Positions 8,222-14,776 of a stretch of 19,844 nucleotides of DNA are shown here, piece by piece. The notes under the pieces are model-generated. The model did not search any database, was not told where the DNA came from, and worked only from the letters and a program-made list of their open reading frames with translations. A program made the position numbers and the translations under genes. The stretch lies in NCBI GenBank assembly GCA_036500145.1, contig DASYCO010000090.1:1-19844 (forward strand), in the 5' to 3' direction. This stretch comes from CAMAVH01 sp036500145 (lineage in GTDB: Bacteria; Pseudomonadota; Alphaproteobacteria; SMXQ01). Numbering within the stretch: position 1 is the stretch's first letter; each line of letters opens with the position of its first letter.

Positions 8222-9225
8222 GCCGTCTTCTTCCCACCGAGATATTGAAACCAGGTCTTCGTCGCCTTTTCGATCGAGGCGGGATCCCACAGCGGCGCGT
8301 CCTTCCAATGGGAAATCTCGGCCATCATGCGGGCGACGCCGTCTTCGAAGCTCACGGTCGGCGCCCAGCCGAGCTGCGAGGTGATCTTGGAGATGTCCGC
8401 CCAGGTGCAGTCCGGCTCGCCCGGACGCTTGGGAATGTACTGGACCTCGCCGCCGATCAGCTCGATCAGCCGGTTGATGCTCTGCGGATTGCCCGCGCCG
8501 ACGTTGAAGCGCTCGCCCACCAGGTGCGTCCTGGCCGCGGCAAGGAAGGCAGCCGCCACGTCGGAGGCGTAGATGAAGTCGCGACGCTGCGAGCCGTCAC
8601 CCACCACCGTGAAGGGCTTGCCCGCCAGCTTCTGGCGGAAGAAGACGCCGAACACCGCGCCGTAGGCGCCCGTGGTGCGCACGCGCGTGCCATAGGCGTT
8701 GAAGATGCAGATCGAATTGACCGGCAGGCCGTAGACGCGGTGCCAGTGGAACACCGCCTGCTCGCCCTGGTACTTCGACAAGGCGTAGGGGTACTGCGGG
8801 TCGATCTGGTGATCCTCGCGCGTCGGCACGCCGGCCAGGCCGTAGCAGGACGACGAGGCGGCGTAGACGACCTTCTCCGTCTTGGCCGCGCGCGCGCATT
8901 CGAGCACATGCACGGTGCCCTGCACGTTGGCCGACATGTACTCGATCGGGCGCTCGATCGAAGGCACGATGTCGCCGATGCCGGCAAAGTGGAAGACGTG
9001 GCGCGCGCCCTCGAAGAGCGGCGCCCCCGGCTCGAGCGAGCGCACGTCGGCCCATTCGGCCGTCAGGTCCTGGTTGGCGCCGTGATGCGCGAGGTTTTCC
9101 TCGCGCCCGCCGATCAGGCTGTCGACCACGCGCACGCGGTAGCCCTGCTCCAGGAGCAGGTCCACCATGTGGCTGCCGATGAAGCCGGCGCCCCCGGTGA
9201 CGACGGCAATGGGTTTCTCGCTCAT
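8218..9225 (-). CDS. NAD-dependent epimerase/dehydratase (extended SDR, nucleotide-sugar type)
   Basis: The 335-residue protein has the NAD-binding motif TGGAGFIGSH close to the N-terminus, the AASSSCYG strand, an intact YALSK (YxxxK) active site, and the family's RRDFIYASDVA and NVGAGNPQSIN segments. It resembles UDP-glucose 4-epimerase and GDP-mannose dehydratase relatives, so it acts on a nucleotide-bound sugar through a 4-keto or similar intermediate. The ATG at 9225 makes an ATGA overlap with the preceding gene; the longer open frame to 9780 lies over that gene and is not used. The C-terminus overlaps the next start by four bases. Epimerisation or dehydration of the heptose made by this operon is a reasonable inference; the exact reaction is not decidable. 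Confidence 0.88.
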   Translation of the reverse strand: MSEKPIAVVTGGAGFIGSHMVDLLLEQGYRVRVVDSLIGGREENLAHHGANQDLTAEWADVRSLEPGAPLFEGARHVFHFAGIGDIVPSIERPIEYMSANVQGTVHVLECARAAKTEKVVYAASSSCYGLAGVPTREDHQIDPQYPYALSKYQGEQAVFHWHRVYGLPVNSICIFNAYGTRVRTTGAYGAVFGVFFRQKLAGKPFTVVGDGSQRRDFIYASDVAAAFLAAARTHLVGERFNVGAGNPQSINRLIELIGGEVQYIPKRPGEPDCTWADISKITSQLGWAPTVSFEDGVARMMAEISHWKDAPLWDPASIEKATKTWFQYLGGKKTA

Positions 9226-10223
9226 GCGGCCTTGACCGCCTTCAGGGTCTTCACATTGTAGTAGCGGTCGTCCGTCATGCTGTTCTTCAGGTCGCCGCGC
9301 TTGAAGGCCGCGCAGAGGTCGCGCGCCGCGTCCTCGATCGTGTATTTCGGCGTGAAGCCGAGCTCGCGCTGAATCTTGCTGGAATTGATGTGATAGGAGC
9401 GGATGTCGTCGGTCGGCGTGGTGACCAGCGAGATGTCGCCCTTCTCGGGGAATTCCTTCTCGACGACCTTCTTGACGACCTGCGCGATGTCCATGATCGA
9501 CATGTTCTGGAAGCCGCAGTTGAATATCTTGCCCGCGATCTTGGCCGAGTCGATCTCCAGCAGCATCTTGTAGAGGTCGCACATGTCCTGAACGTGCAGG
9601 TTCGGGCGCATCTGGGTGCCGCCGAACACCGTGATCTTGCCGTTGTTGACGGCGAGGTTCGTGAGGATGTTGACCGACAGGTCGAGACGCTGACGCGGCG
9701 CATAGCCGCAGAGCGTCGCCGGGCGGATCGTCACGCAGACGAAGTCGTCGGACTGGTGCTTGAACAGCAGCGGCTCGCACATGCCCTTGTACTTGTTGTA
9801 CAGGGTCAGCGGCAGGAGCGGGTGCTCCTCCGTCACGTCGGGCTGGTCGGAGACGCCGTAGACCGAACTGGACGACGCGTAGATGAAGCGCTTCACGCCG
9901 GCGGCCTTGGCCGCCTTCACCATCGGCTCGAAAGCGTCGAGGTTGACGCTCGTGCTGAGGTTCTCGTCGAGCTCGAAGCTCGCATCGTTGGAGATGCAGG
10001 CGAGGCTGATGACGGTGTCGACGCCCTTGAAGGACTCGGCGAGCTTCGCCGTGTCGCGAATGTCGCCCTTGATCAGCTTGAAGTTCGGGTTCTTCAACGG
10101 CAGAAAGTCGTCGCCGAAATAGCAGATGTCGTAGGCCGTGACCTTATAGCCGAGGTCGAGGAGCTGCGGGCAGAGCAGGCTGCCGACGTAGCCGGCGCCG
10201 CCGGTGACGAACACGTGTTTCAT
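9222..10223 (-). CDS. NAD-dependent epimerase/dehydratase (extended SDR)
   Basis: This 333-residue extended SDR carries TGGAGYVGS at residues 7-15, YASSSSVYG, and an intact active site YNKYK. The middle part RPATLCGYAPRQRLDLSVN and the segment with HVQDMCDLYKMLL are typical of nucleotide-sugar epimerases. It shares the fold but not close sequence with the SDR encoded just downstream, so the two are not a recent duplication. The ATG at 10223 has a good ribosome site (GGAGAGA) upstream in the 39-base gap after the transaldolase gene. It probably works on the same activated sugar as its neighbours. It is comparatively Lys-rich for this operon. Confidence 0.88.
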   Translation of the reverse strand: MKHVFVTGGAGYVGSLLCPQLLDLGYKVTAYDICYFGDDFLPLKNPNFKLIKGDIRDTAKLAESFKGVDTVISLACISNDASFELDENLSTSVNLDAFEPMVKAAKAAGVKRFIYASSSSVYGVSDQPDVTEEHPLLPLTLYNKYKGMCEPLLFKHQSDDFVCVTIRPATLCGYAPRQRLDLSVNILTNLAVNNGKITVFGGTQMRPNLHVQDMCDLYKMLLEIDSAKIAGKIFNCGFQNMSIMDIAQVVKKVVEKEFPEKGDISLVTTPTDDIRSYHINSSKIQRELGFTPKYTIEDAARDLCAAFKRGDLKNSMTDDRYYNVKTLKAVKAA

Positions 10224-10262
10224 GGGTCTCTCTCCTGGATCGAAGCGGAAGGTTGGCCGGCC

Positions 10263-10997
10263 TTAGGCGGCGGCCGGGACGTTGATGCTGTAGCCGGCGG
10301 CCGTCGCGTCCTTGTAGAACATCTCGACGGTCTCGCGCGAATAGCCGTCGAGGTCCTTGCCGACGAGGCTGAGCTTGGCCAGCACGTCGTTGGTGACGGT
10401 GATGATGTCGCAGCCGATGTCGTGGGCCTGGAAGATGTTGAGCAGCTCGCGCGGGCTGGCCCACAGCAGCTCGGCCTTGGGCTTGCCGGCGAGGAGCTTC
10501 TTGGCCTCGATCATGTGCGGCACCGGATCAACGCCGGTGTCGGCGACGCGACCGGCGAAGACGGAGACGATGGCCGGCACGTCCGGCGCCACGGCGGCGG
10601 CCACGGTGCGCACCTGCTCCAGGGTCATGATCGCCGTGATGTTCAGGACGACGCCCTGCTTGGACAGGCGTTCGATCAGCGGCGCCGCCGATTCGCCCTT
10701 GGTGTTGGTGATCGGGATCTTCACGTTGACGTTCTTACCCCAGGAGGCAATCTGCAGGGCCTGGCGCTCCATCTCCTTGAAGTCGTCAGCGAACACCTCG
10801 AGGGACACGGGCCTGTCCGGCACCTTCGCCAGCACGTCGCGGCCGAACGCCTCGTAGTCGCTGATGCCGGCCTTGCGCATCAGGGTCGGGTTGGTCGTGA
10901 AGCCCTTGATGAGCGGATTGGCGTACATCTCGAGGATGCCCTTCATGTCCGCCCCATCGGCAAAGATCTTGACCTTCAGTTCGCTGAGCCGCGTCAT
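10263..10997 (-). CDS. Transaldolase family protein
   Basis: The 244-residue product starts with KIFADGAD and continues GFTTNPTLM, both family signatures. The Schiff-base Lys sits in VNVKIPIT and the later NITAIMTLEQV and ASPRELLNIF segments fit the short (TalC/fructose-6-phosphate-aldolase-like) form. Such enzymes move a dihydroxyacetone unit between sugar phosphates. Placed directly beside GmhA- and GmhB-type genes, it could supply sedoheptulose 7-phosphate, the substrate of GmhA, from fructose 6-phosphate and erythrose 4-phosphate. That role is inferred from position. The ATG at 10997 overlaps the phosphatase stop by four bases and has AAAGG upstream. Confidence 0.87.
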   Translation of the reverse strand: MTRLSELKVKIFADGADMKGILEMYANPLIKGFTTNPTLMRKAGISDYEAFGRDVLAKVPDRPVSLEVFADDFKEMERQALQIASWGKNVNVKIPITNTKGESAAPLIERLSKQGVVLNITAIMTLEQVRTVAAAVAPDVPAIVSVFAGRVADTGVDPVPHMIEAKKLLAGKPKAELLWASPRELLNIFQAHDIGCDIITVTNDVLAKLSLVGKDLDGYSRETVEMFYKDATAAGYSINVPAAA

Positions 10998-11599
10998 CGC
11001 TTGTGACCTTTCACGTTGTCTTCGATCGTATTTTCGCCCGGTCCCTGTCGCAGGATCCAGGCCGCCGCTTCGGCGAGGGATGCGACGGTGGCGACCTGCC
11101 CCGTCGGGCGGCTTTCCGCCGCGTAGCCTCTGTCCAGGAAGAGCGCCGCGCAGCCGGCCTTAAGGCCCGCCTCCACGTCGCTGTCGCGATCGCCGACCAT
11201 GTAGCTGGCCGCGAGGTCGACATCCCACTTCCGCGCCGCGTCGAGCAGCATACCGGGCCCCGGCTTGCGCCGTTCGGTCGCCTGGGCGCGCGTCTCGAAG
11301 CAGACTTCCACGTCGTCCACCGCCACCGCGGCGCGCAGCGCCCGGTGCATGTCGTCGACCACGCCTTGCGCGACGAGGCCGGCGCCGACATCTGGCTGGT
11401 TCGTCACGACGATGACGACGTAGCCCGCCTTCTTCAGCGCGTCAACCGCCGCAGCGGCGTCTTCGTAGATCCGGAAATCCGCGAGGCGCGTCGGCGCGAA
11501 GGAGCGGCCGTCGCGAAATTCGGGAACCGTCAGCACGCCGTCGCGGTCGAGGAAGACCGCGCGCCGGCGCGTGGAGAATGCGCCCGTATGGCCTACCAC
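10994..11599 (-). CDS. gmhB: HAD-family phosphatase, GmhB-like (heptose 1,7-bisphosphate phosphatase)
   Basis: This 201-residue protein has the HAD motifs in order: DRDGV with Asp18 and Asp20, VVTNQPDVG, RRKPGPGM (Lys) and VGDRDSDVEAG. The spacing and the TNQ motif match the histidinol-phosphatase/GmhB subfamily, which removes the C7 phosphate from heptose 1,7-bisphosphate. E. coli GmhB has a small zinc loop with three Cys and one His ahead of RKP; here only a single Cys (VCFETR) is present, so the zinc site is absent. The start is a GTG at 11599 that overlaps the upstream stop by seven bases; no ATG is available before the first motif. Function is supported by the adjacent GmhA-like gene and the HldE-like gene of the same operon. 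Confidence 0.82.
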   Translation of the reverse strand: MVGHTGAFSTRRRAVFLDRDGVLTVPEFRDGRSFAPTRLADFRIYEDAAAAVDALKKAGYVVIVVTNQPDVGAGLVAQGVVDDMHRALRAAVAVDDVEVCFETRAQATERRKPGPGMLLDAARKWDVDLAASYMVGDRDSDVEAGLKAGCAALFLDRGYAAESRPTGQVATVASLAEAAAWILRQGPGENTIEDNVKGHKR

Positions 11600-12177
11600 T
11601 TCGTCTTTTGCGTCTGCAGGACCGGATGCGACACGAGACAGTGCCAGACCACCGCCTGGAACGCCTCGGCATGCGGCGTCACGTTGGCGGCATCGACCGT
11701 CGGCACGATGACCGCCACGTCCGCGACCTGGCCGGTGTAGCCGCCGTCGCGCCCGACGATGCCGAACACTCGGGCGCCACGCTCCTTAGCCAGCTTCAGG
11801 CCGTGCACCAGGTTCATGCTGACATTGTGCTCGGCGTTGCCGCCGCCGACGGAGAACACGAGGATCGCGTCCTTCGCGCTAACGCGGCTGGTCTTCAGCC
11901 AGCCGGCGAACACCGTCTCCCAGCCTTCGTCGTTGGTGCGCGCCGTCAGCTCCGACACATTGTCGGTCGGCGCGTAGGTCTCGATGTCGCACAGCTTGCG
12001 GAAGTCGTTCACCGCATGGCCGGCGTTCGCCGCGCTGCCGCCGACGCCGAGCACGAACAGGCGGCCGCCGCCCTCGCGCACGTCACGCAGGCCCTCGGCC
12101 ATCCTGTCGACCGCCGCATGGTCGATCTTGGCGCAGATCTGCGCCGCGTTCTGGAAGAAGGTGGTGGCATGGCTCAT
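11593..12177 (-). CDS. gmhA: SIS-domain sugar-phosphate isomerase, GmhA-like (sedoheptulose 7-phosphate isomerase)
   Basis: The 194-residue protein is a single SIS domain with LGVGGSAANAGH near residues 43-54 and VFSVGGGNAEHNVS near 107-120. GmhA converts sedoheptulose 7-phosphate to manno-heptose 7-phosphate using a metal bound by His, Glu, Gln and His. Here His54, Asp58 and His179 fall at three of these positions, with Glu171 at the Gln position, so the site is recognisable but not standard. The phosphate loop SVGGGN also differs from the usual STSGNS. It may be a divergent GmhA or a related ketose-phosphate isomerase. ATG 12177 is preceded by GGAAAG; the frame upstream of it is in the leader and has no family match. 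Confidence 0.8.
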   Translation of the reverse strand: MSHATTFFQNAAQICAKIDHAAVDRMAEGLRDVREGGGRLFVLGVGGSAANAGHAVNDFRKLCDIETYAPTDNVSELTARTNDEGWETVFAGWLKTSRVSAKDAILVFSVGGGNAEHNVSMNLVHGLKLAKERGARVFGIVGRDGGYTGQVADVAVIVPTVDAANVTPHAEAFQAVVWHCLVSHPVLQTQKTKW

Positions 12178-12207
12178 GGGACGATCTTTCCAACTGCAAC
12201 GTTTTGG

Positions 12208-12220
12208 GCAAGCTACCGCA
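12208..12220 (-). promoter_or_regulatory. ops-like element (RfaH/NusG-paralogue recruitment site)
   Basis: On the transcribed strand the leader reads TGCGGTAGCTTGC, which matches the enterobacterial ops element GGCGGTAGCGTGC at 11 of 13 positions, including the whole GCGGTAGC core. It lies 30 bases before the gmhA-like start and about 60 bases after the end of the NusG-paralogue gene. In E. coli, RNA polymerase pauses at ops and the exposed non-template strand recruits RfaH. Function here is inferred from the match and the position. Confidence 0.6.
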
Positions 12221-12224
12221 CTTT

Positions 12225-12245
12225 GGGTGAAACGGAATTCCACCC
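12225..12245 (-). promoter_or_regulatory. Leader hairpin just upstream of the ops-like element
   Basis: The leader RNA can fold GGGTGGAA with TTTCACCC (one G-U pair) around a five-base loop. It ends four bases before the ops-like element. No run of U follows, so it is not an intrinsic terminator; it could aid a polymerase pause. The rest of the 101-base space between the NusG-like and gmhA-like genes shows only the GGAAAG ribosome site. Confidence 0.4.
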
Positions 12246-12278
12246 ATCGGCCTCGTCATGCCCGCGATCCCTGCGCCG

Positions 12279-12800
12279 TCAGACGACGGCGGCGACCGCA
12301 TGCTTGGGCATGACTATGGAAACCTCCCGGCTCAGCAGTGTCAGCAGCAAGGTGACGCGGTCCTGGGAGGCGAAAGAGAGCAGGCGCCCGACGCAGTCGG
12401 CGAAGGGGCCTTCGGTCACGCGGATCGCGTCGCCGACCGCCAGGCGGTCTTCAGGCGCCACGAAGAGGCCGCCCTCGACCTCGGCGCGCAGGCCGTCGAC
12501 GAAGCCGTCAGGCAGCCGCGCCGGCAAGTCGTGGCGGCAGATCAGGCGCCGGATGCCGTAGGTGGAATTGATGCAGGCCCAGGCCTGCTTCGCGACGTCG
12601 AGCTGCACGAACAGGTAGCCGGGGAACAGCGGCGCCGACACGGTTTCGACCTTGCGCGCATGGCGGCGCGTGCGCTGGAAGGCCGGCAGCCAGGCGCGGA
12701 AGCCCTGCTGGCGCAGGTTGAGCTCGGCACGCGCCTCCTGGTTGGGCAGCGCATTGACGACGTACCAGCCGAACGGCTCTCGCGCGGTCATCGCGTTCAT
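12279..12800 (-). CDS. NusG paralogue of the RfaH/EPS type (transcription antiterminator)
   Basis: The 173-residue protein has an N-terminal NGN domain (WYVVNALPNQEARAE, then SAPLFPGYLFVQLD) and a C-terminal KOW domain beginning VGDAIRVTEGPFADCVGR. The PLFPGYLFV block is shared with both NusG and RfaH. Housekeeping NusG normally sits with secE and ribosomal protein genes; this copy sits second in a sugar operon, as specialised paralogues do. Such proteins bind RNA polymerase clamp helices and let it read through pauses and termination sites in long surface-polysaccharide operons. The ops-like element directly downstream supports a dedicated role here. The ATG at 12800 overlaps the regulator's stop by four bases; a second in-frame ATG lies three codons in. 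Confidence 0.88.
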   Translation of the reverse strand: MNAMTAREPFGWYVVNALPNQEARAELNLRQQGFRAWLPAFQRTRRHARKVETVSAPLFPGYLFVQLDVAKQAWACINSTYGIRRLICRHDLPARLPDGFVDGLRAEVEGGLFVAPEDRLAVGDAIRVTEGPFADCVGRLLSFASQDRVTLLLTLLSREVSIVMPKHAVAAVV

Positions 12801-13432
12801 GCCCGCACCTCGTCGACGTCGACGGTGTCGAAATCCGCGTCCGTGACGACCTTCAGGAAGGCGGGCGCCAGGATGCGGTCGGACGCCGCCTCGTCCAGCA
12901 GCTTCGCATAGCTTTCCTGCGGCTTGCGGGACTCGGTCAAGATCGCGCAGTCCCAGTCGCCGGCCGCGGCGAGCGAACGGGCGACGGGAATGCCGTAGAG
13001 TCGGTCTCGGTTGGTCTCGGCATCGACGATGGCGACGAGCTCCACCTCGGCCTCATGAGCCGCCAAGGTGGCGATCTCCGCCAGCTCGCCGCTGCCGACC
13101 AGGACGAAGCGGCGCAACCCGCTGTTGCGGCCGCGCAGGAACAGCTCCGTATATTCCCGCCGGGCGTCACGGAAGAATTCGAGGGAGACTTCGAGATATT
13201 CGGCGACCAGGCGGCTCTTTTCTGCGAAGCCGCGCGGCGTCAGATAGTAGGCGTAGCGCTTGTAGGGGGCGCTGCGCGCCTTGACGTAGCCCTTCAGCAT
13301 GGCGCGCTTGAGCAGGGCGTTTATCAGGCCGATGGCCACCCCGACGCGCCGCGACAGGGTCGCCTGAGTCACGACTTCGCCCCGCTCGACGGCGGCGAGG
13401 AAATCCAGCTCGGTTTTCAGGCGCGGTTTCAT
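12797..13432 (-). CDS. Winged-helix regulator fused to a Rossmann (PglD-N-like) domain, EPS-associated
   Basis: Residues about 5-75 form a winged helix (VVTQATLSRRVGVAIGLINALLKRAMLKGYVK, then a YAYYLTPRGFAEK wing), like MarR-type regulators found with exopolysaccharide genes. A linker helix leads to a Rossmann-like domain from about residue 107 with LVGSGELAEIA and VAIVDAE, similar to the nucleotide-sugar-binding N-terminal domain of PglD acyltransferases. It may sense a sugar nucleotide or cofactor and control the operon it heads. The ATG at 13432 is preferred; a TTG at 13459 falls right after the -10 box and would leave no leader. Several inverted repeats around the promoter are candidate binding sites for it. 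Confidence 0.82.
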   Translation of the reverse strand: MKPRLKTELDFLAAVERGEVVTQATLSRRVGVAIGLINALLKRAMLKGYVKARSAPYKRYAYYLTPRGFAEKSRLVAEYLEVSLEFFRDARREYTELFLRGRNSGLRRFVLVGSGELAEIATLAAHEAEVELVAIVDAETNRDRLYGIPVARSLAAAGDWDCAILTESRKPQESYAKLLDEAASDRILAPAFLKVVTDADFDTVDVDEVRA

Positions 13433-13459
13433 TGTCGGCGGCGCTCTCCCTGGCAGCAA

Positions 13460-13488
13460 GGTATAGACAGGGGCGCTTTGACAGTCAA
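13460..13488 (-). promoter_or_regulatory. Sigma-70-type promoter of the sugar operon
   Basis: On the minus strand TTGACT (13488-13483) and TATACC (13465-13460) are separated by 17 bases, close to the housekeeping consensus. Transcription would begin near 13453, about 20 bases before the ATG at 13432. The next genes downstream follow on the same strand without an obvious second promoter. Confidence 0.7.
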
Positions 13489-13532
13489 CGCGTGAATTTC
13501 ACGCTATGAATTTCAATATACCAATGAATTCA
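13478..13532. promoter_or_regulatory. Operator-like cluster of inverted repeats around the -35 box
   Basis: Four palindromes sit in 55 bases: TTGACAGTCAA (13478-13488, covering the -35), GCGTGAATTTCACGC (13490-13504), TGAATTTCA (13507-13515) and TGAATTCA (13525-13532). The last three share a TGAAtTTCA core with centres about 14 and 17 bases apart. This is the pattern expected for cooperative binding of a dimeric regulator, most simply the winged-helix protein encoded next. A binding protein is not proven by the sequence. Confidence 0.6.
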
Positions 13533-13570
13533 AATAGTTATATATTATCCACAGTTAAGATTCCGGCCCG
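13505..13570. other. AT-rich island with a perfect DnaA-box consensus
   Basis: This stretch is sharply AT-rich compared with the surrounding GC-rich DNA and lies just upstream of the operon promoter. It contains TTATCCACA at 13545-13553, which is the DnaA-box consensus. It could act as an UP element, a site for an AT-binding silencer, or a DnaA-regulated region. A replication origin is not supported, because only one box is seen. Confidence 0.45.
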
Positions 13571-13571
13571 T

Positions 13572-13594
13572 CAAGCGCCCGCTGCCGGCGCTTG
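13572..13594. repeat. Perfect inverted repeat (8-base arms, 7-base loop)
   Basis: CAAGCGCC and GGCGCTTG flank a seven-base loop. No T-run follows on either strand, so it is not a convincing terminator. It sits between the RidA-like gene's 3' flank and the AT-rich island. Confidence 0.45.
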
Positions 13595-13689
13595 TCCTAC
13601 TTCATCCGGTGCCACCGCCAGACCGTCGAAAACCGCCCCGGACAGCATGATTGGGAACTCCGGCGGCGCAAAGCGGGCCGAAACGCGAA

Positions 13690-13717
13690 GGGGCGACGCC
13701 TCCGCCGGCGCCGCCCC
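13690..13717 (-). terminator. Possible terminator after the RidA-like gene
   Basis: GGGGCGACGCC can pair with GGCGCCGCCCC (ten pairs, one mismatch, six-base loop) 24 bases beyond the RidA-like stop. The minus-strand continuation has only short T runs, so termination strength is uncertain. It would separate this gene from the sugar operon. Confidence 0.45.
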
Positions 13718-13741
13718 GTTCGCCGATCGGTTCGCGGCAGG

Positions 13742-14266
13742 TCAGGCCGGCATCACCGCCACCACGTCGACCTCGACCAGGACGCCGTCACGCGTCAGCT
13801 GCGCCACCTGCACCGTGGTGCTGGCGGGCGGGTTCGCCTTGTTGACGAAGGTCTGCTTGACCTCCGACCAGGTGGCATGGTCGCGGCGCAGGTCCATCAT
13901 GTAGACGTTGATCTTCACGACGTTGTCGAAGGTGGCGCCGACCGCCGCCAGGTTGAGGCGGATGTTCTCGAGGGCTTGCCAGGACTGGCCTTTGATGTCG
14001 GGCGGGATCTTGCCGTTCTTGTCGCCGCCGCGCTCGCCCGAGGTGTAGATGACCTTGCCCGGCCCGATGACCTCGACGACGTGGGTGTAGCTCGGCGTCT
14101 TGACCATCGTGTCCGGCTGCACGAAGCGCACGGTCTGTTTGGCGGCGCTCTGCGCGGCCGCCGTGGAGGCCACCCCCGCCACCGCGCCGGCGGCGGCCAA
14201 ACCGGCCACCAGGTTGCGACGCGACACGCGCCGCTTCTTCTCAACGCCTTCAGCTGCCTTGCTCAT
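13742..14266 (-). CDS. RidA/YjgF-family protein with a Tat-type signal peptide
   Basis: The 174-residue protein begins with a twin-arginine leader (VSRRNLVAGLAAAGAVAGV, Ala-rich h-region, likely cut near residue 38), then a single Rid domain with WQALENIRLNLAAVGATFDNVVK and VLVEVDVVAVMPA. Cytosolic RidA hydrolyses reactive enamines and needs an Arg in the PPAR motif; here the motif reads PPAST, with Ser149 at that position (codon 13820-13822). It is therefore probably not an enamine deaminase, and it appears to be exported. The ATG at 14266 has GGGGGAA upstream; an in-frame ATG further upstream would bury the Tat motif deep in the protein and is less likely. It stands as a single gene between a small secreted protein and the operon. 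Confidence 0.83.
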   Translation of the reverse strand: MSKAAEGVEKKRRVSRRNLVAGLAAAGAVAGVASTAAAQSAAKQTVRFVQPDTMVKTPSYTHVVEVIGPGKVIYTSGERGGDKNGKIPPDIKGQSWQALENIRLNLAAVGATFDNVVKINVYMMDLRRDHATWSEVKQTFVNKANPPASTTVQVAQLTRDGVLVEVDVVAVMPA

Positions 14267-14411
14267 GATCTTCCCCCTCATGAAAGTGTGAACGACGAGA
14301 ACTGTAGCGGCGTCTCGCTTCGCCCCTTCCAGCCATTTACGCATCGCGACTGTTACGCGGAAAATAACGGCAATCTGCTTATGTCTTGTCCGTCGCCCGG
14401 AAGCGTGACGG

Positions 14412-14723
14412 TCAGATGTCGGCGCTGTCCTCGTCGGACGGCCGCAGCTCGGGCACCGGCGGCGGCGGGTTCTTGCGCCGGATGACGATGTCGCCGCGAT
14501 CGTTGATCTCCGGCAGGGCATAGCGCGGCAACGCGGCAGCGAATTCGTCGAAGGCGCGCAGCAGCGTCTCGACGCCGTCGCGGGCGATCTCGCCCGGGCG
14601 GCGCGCGTCCGGCCGGTCGTTGGCCAGCGCCGGCGACGACAAGGCGAGCAGCAGCGCGCCAGCGGCGACGGAGACTCCGCGCCGTCGGATGGCGGTGCGG
14701 CGAAGCGCGGCAAGATGAGTCAT
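14412..14723 (-). CDS. Small exported protein of unknown function
   Basis: The 103-residue product has a basic N-terminus and a hydrophobic signal segment (VSVAAGALLLALSS) ending in PALA at about residue 34. The mature part of about 70 residues contains DGVETLLRAFDEFAAALPRYALPEI and a NDRGDIVIRRK motif followed by a Pro-rich acidic tail. I do not recognise a named family. The ATG at 14723 has CAGGAGG upstream (14732-14738), a strong ribosome site. It lies 53 bases downstream of the BrkB-like gene on the same strand, so the two may be co-transcribed. A periplasmic location is likely. Confidence 0.75.
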   Translation of the reverse strand: MTHLAALRRTAIRRRGVSVAAGALLLALSSPALANDRPDARRPGEIARDGVETLLRAFDEFAAALPRYALPEINDRGDIVIRRKNPPPPVPELRPSDEDSADI

Positions 14724-14776
14724 GGTCAGGCCCTCCTGAGAACTTGGCGGGAAGCGAGGCCGGTTGCCCAGGCCGA

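Noticed and set aside
9390..11006. Long plus-strand open frame (538 codons), and similar ones at 4481-6250 and 14744-16351
   Set aside because: They lie opposite well-supported minus-strand genes, have no recognisable motifs and show the Arg/Asp/His/Val-rich composition typical of antisense frames in GC-rich DNA.
13433..13459. Upstream TTG start for the winged-helix regulator
   Set aside because: The TTG directly follows the TATACC -10 box, so transcription would start at or after it. The ATG at 13432 fits the promoter.
13545..13553. Chromosomal or plasmid replication origin
   Set aside because: Only one DnaA box is present, with no iterons, no rep/dnaA gene and no origin-associated neighbours.
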